DNA of 64,000 bases. Origin: Platynereis dumerilii. Lineage: Eukaryota; Annelida; Polychaeta; Phyllodocida; Nereididae. Each line of letters starts with the position of its first letter. Within the stretch, counting starts at the first letter, position 1. A program made the position numbers and the translations under genes. The DNA is taken from contig JAPTHN010000007.1 of NCBI GenBank assembly GCA_026936325.1, positions 18,536,337 through 18,600,336 on the forward strand, read 5' to 3'. This document shows, piece by piece, positions 1 to 12,348 of this stretch. The notes under the pieces are model-generated. The model had not been told where the DNA came from, searched no databases, and worked only from the letters and a program-made list of their open reading frames with translations.

Positions 1-3000
1 GTTCGACACATGTGGCTAAACAAGACAATCCAGCCTGCTATTTTGTAACAAGGGCTGGGGCCCCTTAAAACACTGTTAGAACATAAGAATGTGTGGCAGA
101 GTCAAAGACTTATTGCCTAAGATTCATTTATTGGAACATCTGAGTTTCCATTTATCCAGCGGCACATGGAACTGTTCATTTATTATAGTTTCATTGCATG
201 GGGTATCTCCTGAATGGAATGAGCAATTGGAAGACTCTGAAGAACTTATTTACAAGACAATGTAAGACAAATAATTATCCTTTGAACATGTGGTTTTTCA
301 ACATTGTCAAACGTTGCCCCATGAAATGTTGTACGCTAATGTCTTATCTTTGACGTTCTACACGACATTGTGATGTAAAAATCACGTCTAGGTACCATAC
401 AATTCTACATAATTTTCTCAAAACAATGTAGATGTGCCTATTGGGTTGACAAACTGTTAGACATCGAAGAATCAATTCAATATTGTGTAAAATATTTAAA
501 CATGTTTAAAATTCAACATTATGATGAACAGTCGCTGTTGAAAATTGTGACTTAATATTAATTCGAAATTGTGGCAAAATTTCAACATTGCAACATGTAA
601 CAATATCGTGAAAATGTTTTCCTTTTTGTTACCATAATGACCAACTGATCCATGTTGTGCCAAGCTATTAGAACTACATTTTGGTAAACATAGTTAACAT
701 TAATGAAAACTATTAAATATTACGACTTACTAATCAAAAGTAGGCCTATCAAAGCTGTTCTGCATTGCAAAAAAATATTAAATATAGTAAAAAACTAACT
801 GTCAAACATTGCAATACTATTCAACCCTGTGGCAAAAATACATTTTAAAAAGAATTGAACATTCTTGATCTGATCATGTCAAAAATCTCAAACTTTAAAA
901 TTCACAAATTATAAATACCTGAGAAGGTAAGGCCAGACTTTTTTAATTTTTAGCTTCTCGGATCAACTGACACAACAGATTTTCTGCCTACGGAAAAAAA
1001 AAGAGCCTAACCAGAATTTTTATCAAATTGACATTATAAAAAATTGAGATTTCACCGACCCTTGAAAAAGTGCCTCGAGAAGATCCGAGAAGCTAAAGAT
1101 CAATTGTGTCCGTAAGTATACAACCCATGAATGACTGTAGACGGTCAGAACTGTACAGTTTTATGTATGGTAGAAGTGTCCCAATGTTATTACATTTTTA
1201 AAATATGAGTTTTTGTGTGTTTGAATTGTGCAATTGAAATGCAGTGGTTGAAGTTCCCGGCCTTTAATTGTGCTAGTTCCTGGTTATGCTCAGTTTTCCT
1301 CATCATATTTCTCAAGTGCATATTTCAAACATGCTTTTTCAATTAATTATATGTTGGTGAATGTCAGTGATTGATATCAATATGTCACTAACACCAGCAA
1401 GATGCGGTGGTATCATATTACCAATATAGTTCTGTGGTTAGCAAATTTAGAACCTGTCATTCATATAATTATAGCTAGGCATGACCCATAAATTACCGAA
1501 ACAAATGATATGTGCCTGACTTGAAGTGCTTTTAGCTATCATAATTATTTGGTCATGAAACTGAATGTCATAAGGGACGACCAGGATGTACACTCTTGCT
1601 CAGAAATATGGAATATAGGCAGATGTAAAAAAGTGAGTCGAAATTTGGTAGCAACATTTCGTGATGGGAGCTGCAAACAGACTTCAATCTTTTTAGATAG
1701 ATTTGGTCAATAAAGCATCACGAAGTGAAAACATTATGAATCTGGAAGAAATCATGAACATTGGGGTCAATAATGAAAACACTGAAAAAGAACAAATATT
1801 CCGAATTTTTGAAGGAAATCACATGAAGTAGGCCTATTGTTGATGCATGAAAGTAATTGTTACCAAATGGATAATTGGGGTCAAGAACATTATTGAATTG
1901 GAAGTATACCCTCTATAGAGGTATCTGAACTACGTTTTTAGCATTTGGCATACCCTTTTTTCTGCCGATGCTTCAGCCAAGCGCAGATGATTATTTCTTA
2001 CAATATCTGTTTTAGCTAAGAGGAAGAATAAGATGAATACAGGATGCTCACAAGATGGAGCTTGAGTGACAAAAAATCCTGAATTTTGTAATTTTTTTAA
2101 AGTCTGAAAGAACTGAAAGGCCTGCAAGAACTTTCTGTCACCATATTTAATGATTTGTTTGTATTTATAACATTTTCATTATTGTCAGAGCTGAAATTGC
2201 CTTAATTTAACCTTTTAAAAATTTCTAGGATCCTTTCCCTCTGGCTGCTGAACAACATCATCAGAATGTGTGCACATGCAAGATATGCAAATTACATGCA
2301 AATGAGGTCACCTCAGGTCACAGACCTGTTTGTGGATAAAACTCACTCCATAGGCCTGTCATTCCTCTGAAATGTTAATAAACTTTCCTTTTCTACTCTT
2401 CTGCTTCACATGCTAGCAAACACCTCCTGTTTCTTGCTGTTTTACATCTGTTTGAGTACTCCTATGCAAATGAGGGGCACAGAGGTCACCTGGGGTCATC
2501 CTCCCTCATGGCCTGTTTATTGCTAATCACCTGCTCCACAGGCCTGTCTTCTGCTGTTTTATTGCATTCTGCCTCAGAGAACTCCTAAAACTGATTGTTT
2601 ATTGCAGTTTTACTGTTGTTTTGCCACTGTTAGCCATGCTACTTAGTTCCCTGTTTCGCCACATCATGGCACTGCAATCAATTGAAAAAAAACAAAAACA
2701 AGAAACCATAACTAGAATTCGTGTCGCAAGCGAAACGCAACAAATGTAGTACAGATTGATACTACTGGACTTTTCCCTATTAAATTCTCTATCTTGGGTC
2801 AGTTTCTTGTTCTGTTTATCATATGAATAGAGGGAAAAACAAATATATTCAAAAGAAACTGTGCATTAATCAACAATGGCTGTGGCTGGGGGCAATGCTA
2901 ATCTCAAGGGTGCCGAAACAGGGGGGCGGGGGGGGGGGCAATGGCCCCCCTGCCCTTGGCCAGGAGGGGCAAGGGGGGCAAAGTTGCCCTTTTCATCTCC

Positions 3001-4260
3001 AAGAAAAACATTATTAGGCCTTAATTTACAGTTAATTTAGGCTAAAATCTATAAGTAAATACATTAAAAATTATTATTGGTGCTACATTAAATTTTTATC
3101 ATGCGAATTAGATTTGCTCTTTCTCGACTGACCGCCTCTGCCACCCTCGTTTTCTTCCGCCGCCCCTGGTCAGCCTAATCTACACCAAGCATGTAAGTAA
3201 ACAGCCAAAATGCTGCAGTGTGAAAATGCTATCAGGCACCAAATATGAAAATAATAAATGACAGAATAGCCGAAAGTCACTCTGAATGAATTATAGATCA
3301 AATATTGACGATAACAACTTTTGCTAATTTACACATTGTCTCACATTGCTTGGTATAACTACTTGGCAAACCCTTCACATTCAACACTCAAGAAATTCAA
3401 AGGCATGCAAAACCAAAATACTCTGCAACAAGAATTGGTAACTACTTTCTTTAAAAAAAAAAAACAAATCTGTAGTGAAGCATGATAGCCTTCCGAATCA
3501 CGGCTTTGATAACTAAAGTATCGGTAACTTTCATCAATCTTAACGGCTTAAAATCGGCAGTATTTTTTGTTTAAAAAATTTTCTTGTTTCTTGATTTGGA
3601 GAATACTTTTCTTTCTAAAAGGAGTTAAGCTCTAAAATTTTAAGGGATGGAACTATTAGAAGCCAGGGGATGCTTATGTTGGAAGAAAAATTCCTTTTGT
3701 CCCAATGATATTTGGTTAGTTGAAGTCGGGAAATATGATCTTATATGAAAAATTATACTATATACAACAATATAGTACTACATGTATGCAACGTTGAACA
3801 TTGCTATATATTTGGAAATCTATGAATTTGGTTTGGTGCAACTGAATCAATTCATAGGTATCCACAGTTATGCTTCAATTAAATTATAGCTTGTCATTTC
3901 CTGAAATTTAAAGATTTTTACTCATTATTATTGTGCCTATGTGTTCAACAGTTTCCAAGAGTCTTCACTTCTAACATAATCACTCAGGTGGCTACTGAAC
4001 AGCGGTCCATCAGGGCCAATCTGGTAGTTTCCTCCATCACCTTGTAAATGTAAACATTCTCATCTAATATCCATCCCTCATTTATTTTTCATGTAATGTG
4101 TATGGAAATAAAACTGAATCTTGAATGTTGAATCTTGAATCTTGTTGATCCAGAATTTTGACAATTTCTCAAATATGTGAATTGTTGGACTGTGTAATTA
4201 TCATAACCACTTTTAATGTGCTGAAAAGTACACCAATGAAGAGCTCTTCCAAATGACTTC
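1..4260. other. Gene-poor spacer
   Basis: No convincing exon is seen on either strand. The stretch is AT-rich. At 2,230-2,800 there is a more GC-balanced, internally repetitive block in which phrases such as atgcaaatga and cacaggcctgtc recur; I cannot assign it to a family. Poly-G tracts at 2,920-2,980 and the matching C-rich text near 3,130-3,175 look like a decayed repeat. A segment at about 1,630-1,790 is repeated in inverted orientation at 4,660-4,800. Confidence 0.5.
1630..1790 (+). repeat. Dispersed repeat, copy A
   Basis: The text around 1,650-1,720 (core gatgggagctgcaaacagac) reappears as a diverged reverse complement at 4,660-4,800. Similarity continues through the words atcatgaa and ggggtcaataat. 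No coding potential is visible. The family is not recognised. Confidence 0.55.
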
Positions 4261-4266
4261 CAGTGA

Positions 4267-4642
4267 AAGTTGTTTGCATCGCTCGCTATTAGCTGTTTGT
4301 CACAACACATGAATATTGTTCCAAATGTATTTGGTACAAAAGCTTTTGCTTGGGCACTGCGCTGCCACACGAATCAATACAAATTGAAATAAAATTTTAC
4401 CGTACCATACCATACACAACAGTGTCAGTTTACTAGCTGAATACATGGCAGCCAAAAAATATGAACCACTGAATGGATTCAGAAAAAAAAAACGTTTCAA
4501 AAGGTCATCTTTGCATATACATGCACCACACATACGCCTGACAAGAAGAGATTTTGTATATTTTTGGTGTGTGATACATTATCATGGTAAACAGTCGTTG
4601 TTGTGTTGTGACAAACAGTCAATAGCTTGTGATGCAAACAAC
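4267..4642. repeat. Foldback element with ~38-bp inverted ends
   Basis: The left end (about 4,267-4,306, containing agttgtttgcat and tgtttgtcacaac) is the diverged reverse complement of the right end (about 4,604-4,642, containing gttgtgacaaaca and atgcaaacaact). The 300-bp middle has no coding signal. It is probably a MITE-like DNA element. Target-site duplications are not clear. Confidence 0.5.
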
Positions 4643-4659
4643 TTTTTTTTTTTTTTAAG

Positions 4660-4800
4660 GTTTCCATTAATTATTGACCCCAATTTTTAAGATTTCCCCG
4701 AATTCATATAAAATTTTCACTACGTGACACTAAATTACCCAAATCGATCTAAAAAAACTGTTGAAAGTCTGTTTGCGGCTCCCATCATGAAATGCTGTCA
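4660..4800 (-). repeat. Dispersed repeat, copy B (inverted)
   Basis: Diverged reverse complement of the segment at 1,630-1,790. Core gtctgtttgcggctcccatc. Confidence 0.55.
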
Positions 4801-5569
4801 TTAAACATCTCCAAAATATAATTTTTCTTTGTCTGAGGTTAGCTGAAATAAACAGAAACTGTAGTCTCTGGACTAAGTGATGCATACAGATTGGATTATT
4901 TAAAACAATGCTTTTTGACGTGGTCCAGTCAAGGCAACTCAAGCAGTGGTCCAATTGAGGATACTTAGTTCGTGATTTGAGAATTTGGTTTTTTTTAGGG
5001 AATGGTCAAGTGTCCATAAAGATCAAGCTTTGTCCACAACACAGTGGCATATAACTCAATTCTCATCTTTCTGATCAGTTTTAGCTTCACCTAGAGTCAT
5101 AGACATTATTCATTTCAAGACTGCCAGGAAAGAATTTATTTATTTCAAGAAAACTGCAAGAAATTATTTACTAAAAATAACAACTTCAAGCCCCTTCCTG
5201 AATATCTACTGGGGTCTCTGGGACTCTCTGCATGCTCACAGTGTAGTTCCTTTAATTGAACTATAGAGCAGTACAATGGTTCCTTTAGTGATCACTTCCT
5301 GCAGTGTGATATTTTATTTACCTCCCTCTGGTGGAAACCAAAGAGTTGTGTCCATGGAGGAGACCAGTTGTAGGAAGACTCAAAGACCACAAAACAAGAT
5401 ACAAGATACAAGATACTTTTCACAAACAAATTCTAAACATTTCAAATGTATAGTGTTTAGGTTCATGGATATTTTCAAACATGTCAATGACAACATCATG
5501 TTCAATATGAAGACATGACGTTTACAATGTGGGTTGTTGAGCATTAAAAACGACATGTATATCTCACTT

Positions 5570-5930
5570 TTAAAAGAGGCAGTGCGTTGTGCGTGATAAG
5601 GTCAATAACCTCTGGCAGCAGTGCAGACTTCTCAGTAACAGAGTCACATCATCAGAATTCAAGCAGTCCAAGAGAAACTATTTTCACAGTGAGTTTCAAC
5701 AGAGTGTAAATAATCCTCAAAAGATGTGGTACAACATAATCAAACTCACCAACAAGGTCAATGACCTCAGTCCTCCGCAAGAACTGACTGCAGAGGGTTT
5801 CAACAAATATTTTTGTTCAATTGGTGAAAAAACCATGAAATCTACGGGTGGTACATAATGTGATACTGTTTGGACCAATCCTGAACCAGTGTCAAATTTT
5901 ACATTCCGAGAAATTAGGGACTGTTCAGAA
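5570..5930 (+). mobile_element. LINE ORF2 fragment (endonuclease-RT linker)
   Basis: The open frame from 5,589 to 5,858 reads like the region between the endonuclease and reverse transcriptase of non-LTR retrotransposons: a basic stretch with KRNYFHSEF, then MWYNIIKL, then the hallmark FNKYFCSIGEK just before the RT. The frame starts with GTG and has no upstream or downstream partner, so this is a short relic. In-frame-like text (SNFTFREI) continues near 5,890 before poly-G repeat sequence takes over. The family is probably CR1/L2-like, by analogy with the longer LINE at 12.35 kb. Confidence 0.65.
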
Positions 5931-5934
5931 TTTA

Positions 5935-7280
5935 TGACTGGGGGGTGGTTAGTTTTGCCCGAGGGGGTCCTAACTTTTCACACATGTGTCTCAAGGGGGG
6001 GGGGGATACTCATTTTTGACAACATGTTCAAGGGGGGGGGGTCAAGAAATTTTAACAAAACAAAATGTCATAAAACGCGCATAATACTATACCCGCTTTA
6101 AATTACCCAAGAAAGTCTGCGAATCCAAGGGAACATGTATAACAGTGTGATTACTTCGCATGTGGGGGGGGGGGTACTAAATACGCATGAAGCCTAAGGG
6201 TGGGGTACTAAAAATCTGCATGAAACTCAAGGGGAGAGTATCAATTTTTGACGAGAAGTTCCAGCAAAACTCCCACGGGTCCCCCAGTCATAAATTCCAA
6301 ACGATCCCTTACAGCTGACTAGGTTGAAAATATGTAGAGTTAATTGGAAAATTAGAGTAACAATTGCTTAATCTTAATTTGAACCTTTTAATCTTTGTCT
6401 GTTCATGTATCCTTGTGTAAAGTGCAGATCAGATGATTATACTCGTGCAACATAAAGAAATTAAATCAGTTTTTTGTGTGAAGGTTGAAACAAGGATGAA
6501 AAAAATCATTGTCTGACATCTAGGCCTACGTGATTGAGATTCGATGAAGGTCATTGGATGAAGTGCAATGAGGTTGAAGATATTAAACTTTATTTTTCGC
6601 ATTGACAAACCATTGCGATACCCCTCCCCCTAAAATATGGTCTAAAACAGACAGTCATATATTTGATTTTGGCTCATTTAAAAAAAACCTAATTGATGGC
6701 ATTGATTCTGTGATTGACAAGCATATTCGTACCAAAAATCATTAAAACTGTGACTATTAAACTGTGACCTGTCTTTCTCTGCCCTGTTTGATAAAATTTT
6801 AGGAGCAGCCATTTCATAATTGGGGGGGGGGGCTTGGAGTGTTCCTTTGCAGGAAATTATTTATTTCGCTGTAACAGCGGCAGTAATTATTTTTCTTGAT
6901 ATTTCTCCGTTTTCCTCCCTATTTTCGATTTTTGACATATTTCTGCTAGCTTGCCTTCAACTTACAACCAAAAGGATGATATCATTTGAAAGCCTGCCTA
7001 ATTTAATAGTAATAGATGAATGAAAGCTGAAAAATCATTTCAGCAATGCAGAATCTCGCACTAAATATGGAGGTCACAAAATTCCCGTTTTCTGTGGAAT
7101 GACCTTAAACTAAGCTGCAAGGATGATCTTGATGTGCACAGATTTTACGGAGTTTACTTGTTAAAATTTCATATTCCCCCCCTTAGACATGTTATAAAAA
7201 ATTTGTACCCCCCTTAAAACACTTGGGGAAAAATTAGTACCCCTCTGATAAAAAAAACCGTCCCCAATTCCAGGTAAATT
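5935..7280. repeat. Poly-G/poly-C rich repeat remnants
   Basis: Several runs of 8-12 G (5,993-6,040, 6,165-6,175, 6,820-6,830) sit in related contexts (caagggggggg, tactaaata), and C-rich reverse-complement versions occur at 7,175-7,220 (acccccctt). Intervening DNA is AT-rich with no exon signals. It looks like pieces of one G-rich dispersed repeat in both orientations. Confidence 0.45.
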
Positions 7281-7884
7281 GTAAATGTTCCATTTTAATT
7301 TGAACACGTGTAAGAAAATGCATTTTCTCTTTTGCCTTTTCTGCACTCACTTTCAAAATCACAAATGCTAATCAAGGACAGGCCAGAAAATGATATAAAT
7401 ATGACTCCGTCTATGCACAATCATTATGGTATTCCACTATCCCAAGAACTTCGAAGAAAATTAACCAGATTTGAATATGGGTAAGTGTCATATTTTTTTA
7501 TACTCCCATGAAAGAATGTTCTATATTTTTGTGCTTAAATCACTTTAATGGAATTTTTCGAGGAAACTTCAATGACTTTCTTTTTGCTATTCTTAAAGAA
7601 AAATTAAATGGCAATTTTTCATGAAAGAGATGAAACTGGAAAGAATATTTTTCGCAAATATTTAAAAACAGATTTACATTTAACTTCTTTGGAGATAATT
7701 TGTCGTTTATGCGTTAAGTATTTGATACTAAAATATATCATATGTTCTTTGTTGTTCACTTATATGCATGCCCATGGGAGTATATAAAGCCTCATAGTTA
7801 AACAAAGCTCATAACACAAACAGCAAAGCTATGGTCGGTAAACAGTGAATTGGCAACAAAAAATTCACAAAAATAACACAAAAG

Positions 7885-8360
7885 TAAACTCAGCAGCATT
7901 AAAAACACACACATTTTCAGAGTATCATAACTTTAAATTGAAGCGCTAGTTATATCTTGCTGTAACCTGTCAAATTTGCCGATGCTCATGATGCAAAACT
8001 GTTGAAAAAAAGATGTGACAAACAAATGTGAAAAACACCAACTTGACAGAAAAATCAACCAGAAACTCACAAAATCCCATAAAAAAGTGAGAGTGACCAC
8101 CTTGATTATCACCCACTCCAAATATTGGGCTGTGACAGACAGAAATCGCTTTTGGACCAAATTGCACTGGTTGTGTTTTTGGACATGTTGCACTAAAAGT
8201 GACCTACTCCAGCCTTTTCATATTCTTTCTTTATGCAATTTTCTGGACTTTCACATGAAACAAGACTGACAAAAGTGTAAAGTTTCGTGGAAATGTCTAC
8301 TTAAAAAGTTAGTTTTTAAGTTGTTCAAAAATGTGTGCGTTTTTAATGTCACGGAGTTTA
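7885..8360. mobile_element. MITE-like foldback element
   Basis: The first ~33 bases (taaactcagcagcattaaaa, then acacacacatttt) and the reverse complement of the last ~33 (taaactccgtgacattaaaa, then acgcacacatttt) match with a few differences, giving a 476-bp element with inverted ends. Short open frames on both strands inside it resemble no known protein. A non-autonomous DNA element is the simplest reading. Confidence 0.6.
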
Positions 8361-8471
8361 TTATAAAACCTAGTGCCTGTGACAAATTCATAAATTCTTC
8401 TTTTTTGAGCCCAATTTAGATTTTTAACGCAACTATCATGACTAATAAGGAGTCAACCATATTAGGTCACC

Positions 8472-8842
8472 GGAAGCGGAGGAGGCTTGGAGTTTATTTA
8501 AATAAATAATCTCTTGTCTTGTTTTGCTAAAATAAATAAATTCCTTTTGAGCAGTCTTGAAACAAATAATGTGGTTGGGGTATTTCATAACATGGTTCTG
8601 TTTGGTTTAGAATTTAGAAACACACTCGAAATAAATACGTCTCATAACTGATTCTTTTACCATGAAATGAAAACTCTAACCCTCCCTTCCCCATTAATAT
8701 CTATGGTCGCCCCCTAACAATGATATATATATGTATAATGTCTTTTATCAAACTGCACCTCACTACCTATGTGACAAACTGACAAATTTAAATTAAACAG
8801 TAGAACGTTCTAGTTAAATAAACTCCAAGCCTCCTACGCTCC
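8472..8842. mobile_element. MITE-like element abutting the NADAR unit
   Basis: The left end ggaagcggaggaggcttgg and the reverse complement of the right end ggagcgtaggaggcttgg agree, and both continue into agtttatttaa, giving ~30-bp inverted ends around ~370 bp of AT-rich, non-coding DNA. Its right edge is immediately followed by the left arm of the NADAR-bearing inverted repeat. Confidence 0.6.
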
Positions 8843-8843
8843 A

Positions 8844-9715
8844 AAAATATTGTACAGTGTAGCAACGTCTCACATTGTTATTATGGTTGAAACAGCTTCT
8901 CTGTGTATACCAAAATTACATAATATTTTCAAATAACATATAAACAAGTACTGCAGTCCATATATTTAAAAGTAAGTAATTGCAGTCTGGATATTATGCA
9001 AACAGGTATTGTAGTGTAACTCATAGTTCGTTATATACAACCACAATTAAAAATGGCACTCAACAACAGTTTACTAGTCCGTCAACAATGCATCATCACA
9101 ATCAAGCAACAGCTGCTTTCAGCGTAACCAAGCTAATAAGTAAACAAGAGGGAAAAATTATCATTTTAGTACAATAAAGAAGATATGTGCCGAACATAGA
9201 TCTCTTAATCACAATTCAAATGCAGTCAATAAATTTAAATTTGGTGTTTGTAAGATACGTTGAAATTAGTAAAGCTAGGTAGTCAGCATCATGATATAGT
9301 CCATCAACAATTTCTTACAGTATATACCCAGTTTAGTGAAAAGAAAAGTATAGTAATAAAAACGAAAGAGACTAAAGATATGCCAAACATAGGTACATAA
9401 AAATTGTTAAAAATATCACTTCATTGTCTTAAATCATTCATATATATATATATATATACAATCTGTGAGCAGCGTACCACACCATTTCATGGTCTTTCAT
9501 TTCTTCCAGAATCGCATGTAGTTATTGAAGACACACAAATCATATGTTTATAGTTATTAGAAGAAACACAAATTATATTTTTATCAAATTCCAAGTATTA
9601 TGCAGTCAATAAAACAAGGTTGTTAATGAGATACATTCAACTATTTACGAATGTGCATTCTAGGCCACTCATAAAGTTTAATCAAAAATAGTAAAATAAT
9701 AATCATTTTACCTTC
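8844..9715 (+). repeat. Left arm (~870 bp) of large inverted repeat
   Basis: The whole arm is the near-identical reverse complement of 10,561-11,427. It begins aaaatattgtacagtgtag and ends attttaccttc. Differences between arms are scattered substitutions plus a length change in a TA microsatellite near 9,443-9,460. No convincing protein is encoded. Confidence 0.93.
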
Positions 9716-9876
9716 TGAGGTTCAAAGTTTGACGAGCAGCTTCATACAGAACAAAACATAGCAACACATTACAACAGTGACTGTCAATGTTTATGGATTA
9801 CACAGGGAAATACCAGTGAAATGTCAGCAGTGAAACAATGATTTTAGTGGGTGTCCATTCAGCACAATTTTGTGCA

Positions 9877-10365
9877 CTAAAGTTTAGACTCAGAATCAAA
9901 GCTCAAAGCTGATGTGTCAAGTTCTTCGCGAATTCTGCTGAGAATAGTACCAAGCAAATTTTGCCCTTGTCCCCATTTACTTTTGTCAAAGGCATCCGAG
10001 TTCTCTTTTTTGATGCCAATGCCCCAGACTTTATTTGGTCCTGCCTCTACCAGTTCAGTACCTTTCGTATTTAGGAGGAAGTCTCGCGAGGGGAGATGTT
10101 GTTCAAATTTGCTCTTGCAAGCTTTGTACATGGCTTCTTTCGCATCAGGCAACCATTCATCTTCATTGAGTGTAATGGAGTCGCCAAGAATTTTGCACTG
10201 GAGGGGGCCTCTGGCAGAGTAGATTTTTCTTGCGATATCAGGCTTCTGGGCATAGATAGCACGTCTGGATTGGAAGTACCGTTCAACACAATCATATGTC
10301 AGGTCATCAATTATGATGCTATCCTTGATAATGTGGAAATCATTGATAAGAAGCCAGACCCACAT
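9877..10365 (-). CDS. NADAR (YbiA/DUF1768-like) domain protein
   Basis: The 162-codon frame reads as a NADAR domain over most of its length: IIDDLTYDCVERYFQSRRA (family pattern: idG..Y..vE.yfQa.KA), DEWLPDAKEAMYKACKSKF, LLNTKGTELVEAGPNKVWGIG and GQNLLGTILSRIREEL. Known NADAR proteins are N-glycosidases; bacterial YbiA acts on damaged riboflavin intermediates, and others remove ADP-ribose from guanine. The N-terminus looks damaged or mis-started: the family's FLSNF-like beginning is visible in another frame just upstream of the ATG (text around 10,345-10,375), so a one-base shift may separate it from the rest. No intron is apparent. It is the only gene between the two long inverted arms. Domain call fairly secure; activity unproven. 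Confidence 0.8.
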   Translation of the reverse strand: MWVWLLINDFHIIKDSIIIDDLTYDCVERYFQSRRAIYAQKPDIARKIYSARGPLQCKILGDSITLNEDEWLPDAKEAMYKACKSKFEQHLPSRDFLLNTKGTELVEAGPNKVWGIGIKKENSDAFDKSKWGQGQNLLGTILSRIREELDTSALSFDSESKL

Positions 10366-10560
10366 GACCTAATTTCCTGCTTTGGACTATTGATTTTAAG
10401 ACCATCACTGCACAGATTTTTGAGTCCTCTTTTGTGCTCAATTCACTTCCTCAGCTTCACTGCACGAATATAAGGGGCATAATTTAAAATGCTTGGTTTT
10501 CAATCAAATTCCACGTAATCACTATAAGGGGCTGACCATTTCATTCTCGGCAGAATTCGC

Positions 10561-11427
10561 GAAGGTAAAATGATTATTATTTTACTATTTTTGATTAAAC
10601 TTTATGAGTGGCCTAGAATGCACATTCGTAAATAGTTGAATGTATCTCATTAACAACCTTGTTTTATTGACTGCATAATACTTGGAAATATGATGAACAT
10701 ATAATTTGTGTTTCTTCTAATAACTATTAACATATGATTTGTGTGTCTTCAATAACTACATGCGATTCTGGAAGAAATGAAAGACCATGAAATGGTGTGG
10801 TACGCTGCTCACAGATTGTATATATATATATGAATGATTTAAGACAATGAAGTGATATTTTTAACAATTTTTATGTACCTATGTTTGGCATATCTTTAGT
10901 CTCTTTCGTTTTTATTACTATACTTTTCTTTTCACTAAACTGGGTATATACTGTAAGAAATCTTTGATGGACTATGTCATGATGCGGACTACCTAACTTT
11001 ACTAATTTCAACGTATCTTACAAACACCAAATTTAAATTTATTGACTGCATTTGAATTGTGATTAAGAGATCTATGTTCTGCACATATCTTCTTTATTGT
11101 ACTAAAATGATAATTTTTCTCTCTTGTTTACTTATTAGCTTGGTTACACTGAAAGCAGCTGTTGCTTGATTGTGATGATGCATTGTTGACGGACTAATAA
11201 GCTGTTGTTGTGTGCCACTTTTAATTGTGGTTGTATATAACGAGCTATAAGTTACACTACAATACCTGTTTGCATAATATCCAGACTGCAATTACTTACT
11301 TTTAAATATATGGACTGCAGTACTTGTTTATATGTTATTTGAAAATATTATGTAATTTTGGTATACACAGAGAAGCTGTTTCAACATAATAACAATGTGA
11401 GACATTGCTACACTGTACAATATTTTG
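10561..11427 (-). repeat. Right arm (~867 bp) of large inverted repeat
   Basis: Reverse complement of 8,844-9,715 with scattered substitutions. It starts gaaggtaaaatgattatt and ends ctgtacaatattttg. Confidence 0.93.
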
Positions 11428-12348
11428 TTTGAAACTTTGAAATGAAGCTCGAAATTTTAGATTATTAACTCAATCACATTGATATTTCATGCTTTTCGAA
11501 GTTTGATCCATAATGATTGATATTATCATCTAATTTCTGGCACAAAATTTGATATGACCGGTGTTGTCTGGATATACCAAAACAGTGAACTATCTATGCA
11601 GGTGAAATTGTGATTGAAACATGTTCTGTTGCATAAGCTGTCTGCAAGTTTAATATCTTGAAACTTTCTACCATATTACATGTGTATATCTTTATAGCTA
11701 GTATTACTATAGCCTGTATTATAACTAGTATTGCTATAGCCTCTGAATATGAAAAATAGATAGATATAAATTTGACTTACGTGCCTCAAAAACTCCCACT
11801 CCAAATGTTACATTGTCTCCCCAGAAAGTGTGTAAATTAGCTTTGCTTGCTTGATATACTGCAAACACTCTAATTGCTTTCATTTGAGTATTGTTGTGCT
11901 AGATATGACAGTTTGCTCTCAGAAACAAACAATTTGGTAAAGCTCCCTGTTGTAGTTAGATGACAATTTCAACAATCAACTGACCTATATACACAGTCAG
12001 CTGTTATCTCCCAACTCTCATTCATGCCACAGAATGCAGCAGGAATTTGCAGGTTAGCATTTTATTTATTATCCAATTGCCTCATCAGATACATTGGAAT
12101 TGTTGAGAGTAGTATTCCCCTAAACCCCCCCCCCCCACCCCCTCCTTTTCGTAGATGCCCAGTTTTTGGCGATATATATTCTAAAGCATAAATAAATTTC
12201 AAATTAATCTAAATTTATCATATCTCTCCATGATGCTCCATAGCACCCATCATTAGCTTCTTTGCACCGTACGTTATGTTATGTATTCCTTGGACAGATG
12301 ATCTTTCTTATCTCTTGTGTAAATGCATGAATTTAATAGTGCTCAATA
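11428..12348. other. Spacer before LINE
   Basis: AT-rich DNA with short local duplications (tagtattactatagcctgta near 11,699-11,745) and a C13-type homopolymer near 12,127. No exon is seen. The last part could be 5' sequence of the LINE that follows. Confidence 0.4.

Larger units (their letters stand above)
8844..11427. mobile_element. Inverted-arm unit carrying a NADAR gene
   Basis: Two ~870-bp inverted arms flank an 845-bp centre that holds a single NADAR-domain frame on the minus strand. The arm ends pair as caaaaatattgtacag and ctgtacaatattttg. I see no transposase and no unambiguous target-site duplication (left flank ends ctcc, right flank begins tttgaaac). It could be a non-autonomous DNA transposon that captured a cellular gene, or a local inverted duplication. 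The well-defined arm ends favour a mobile element. Confidence 0.6.

Noticed and set aside
8980-9177. 65-codon frame present in both NADAR arms (also 11,094-11,291)
   Set aside because: Both copies start with TTG, not ATG, and the few differences between the arms nearly all change the amino acid, which is what non-coding divergence looks like.
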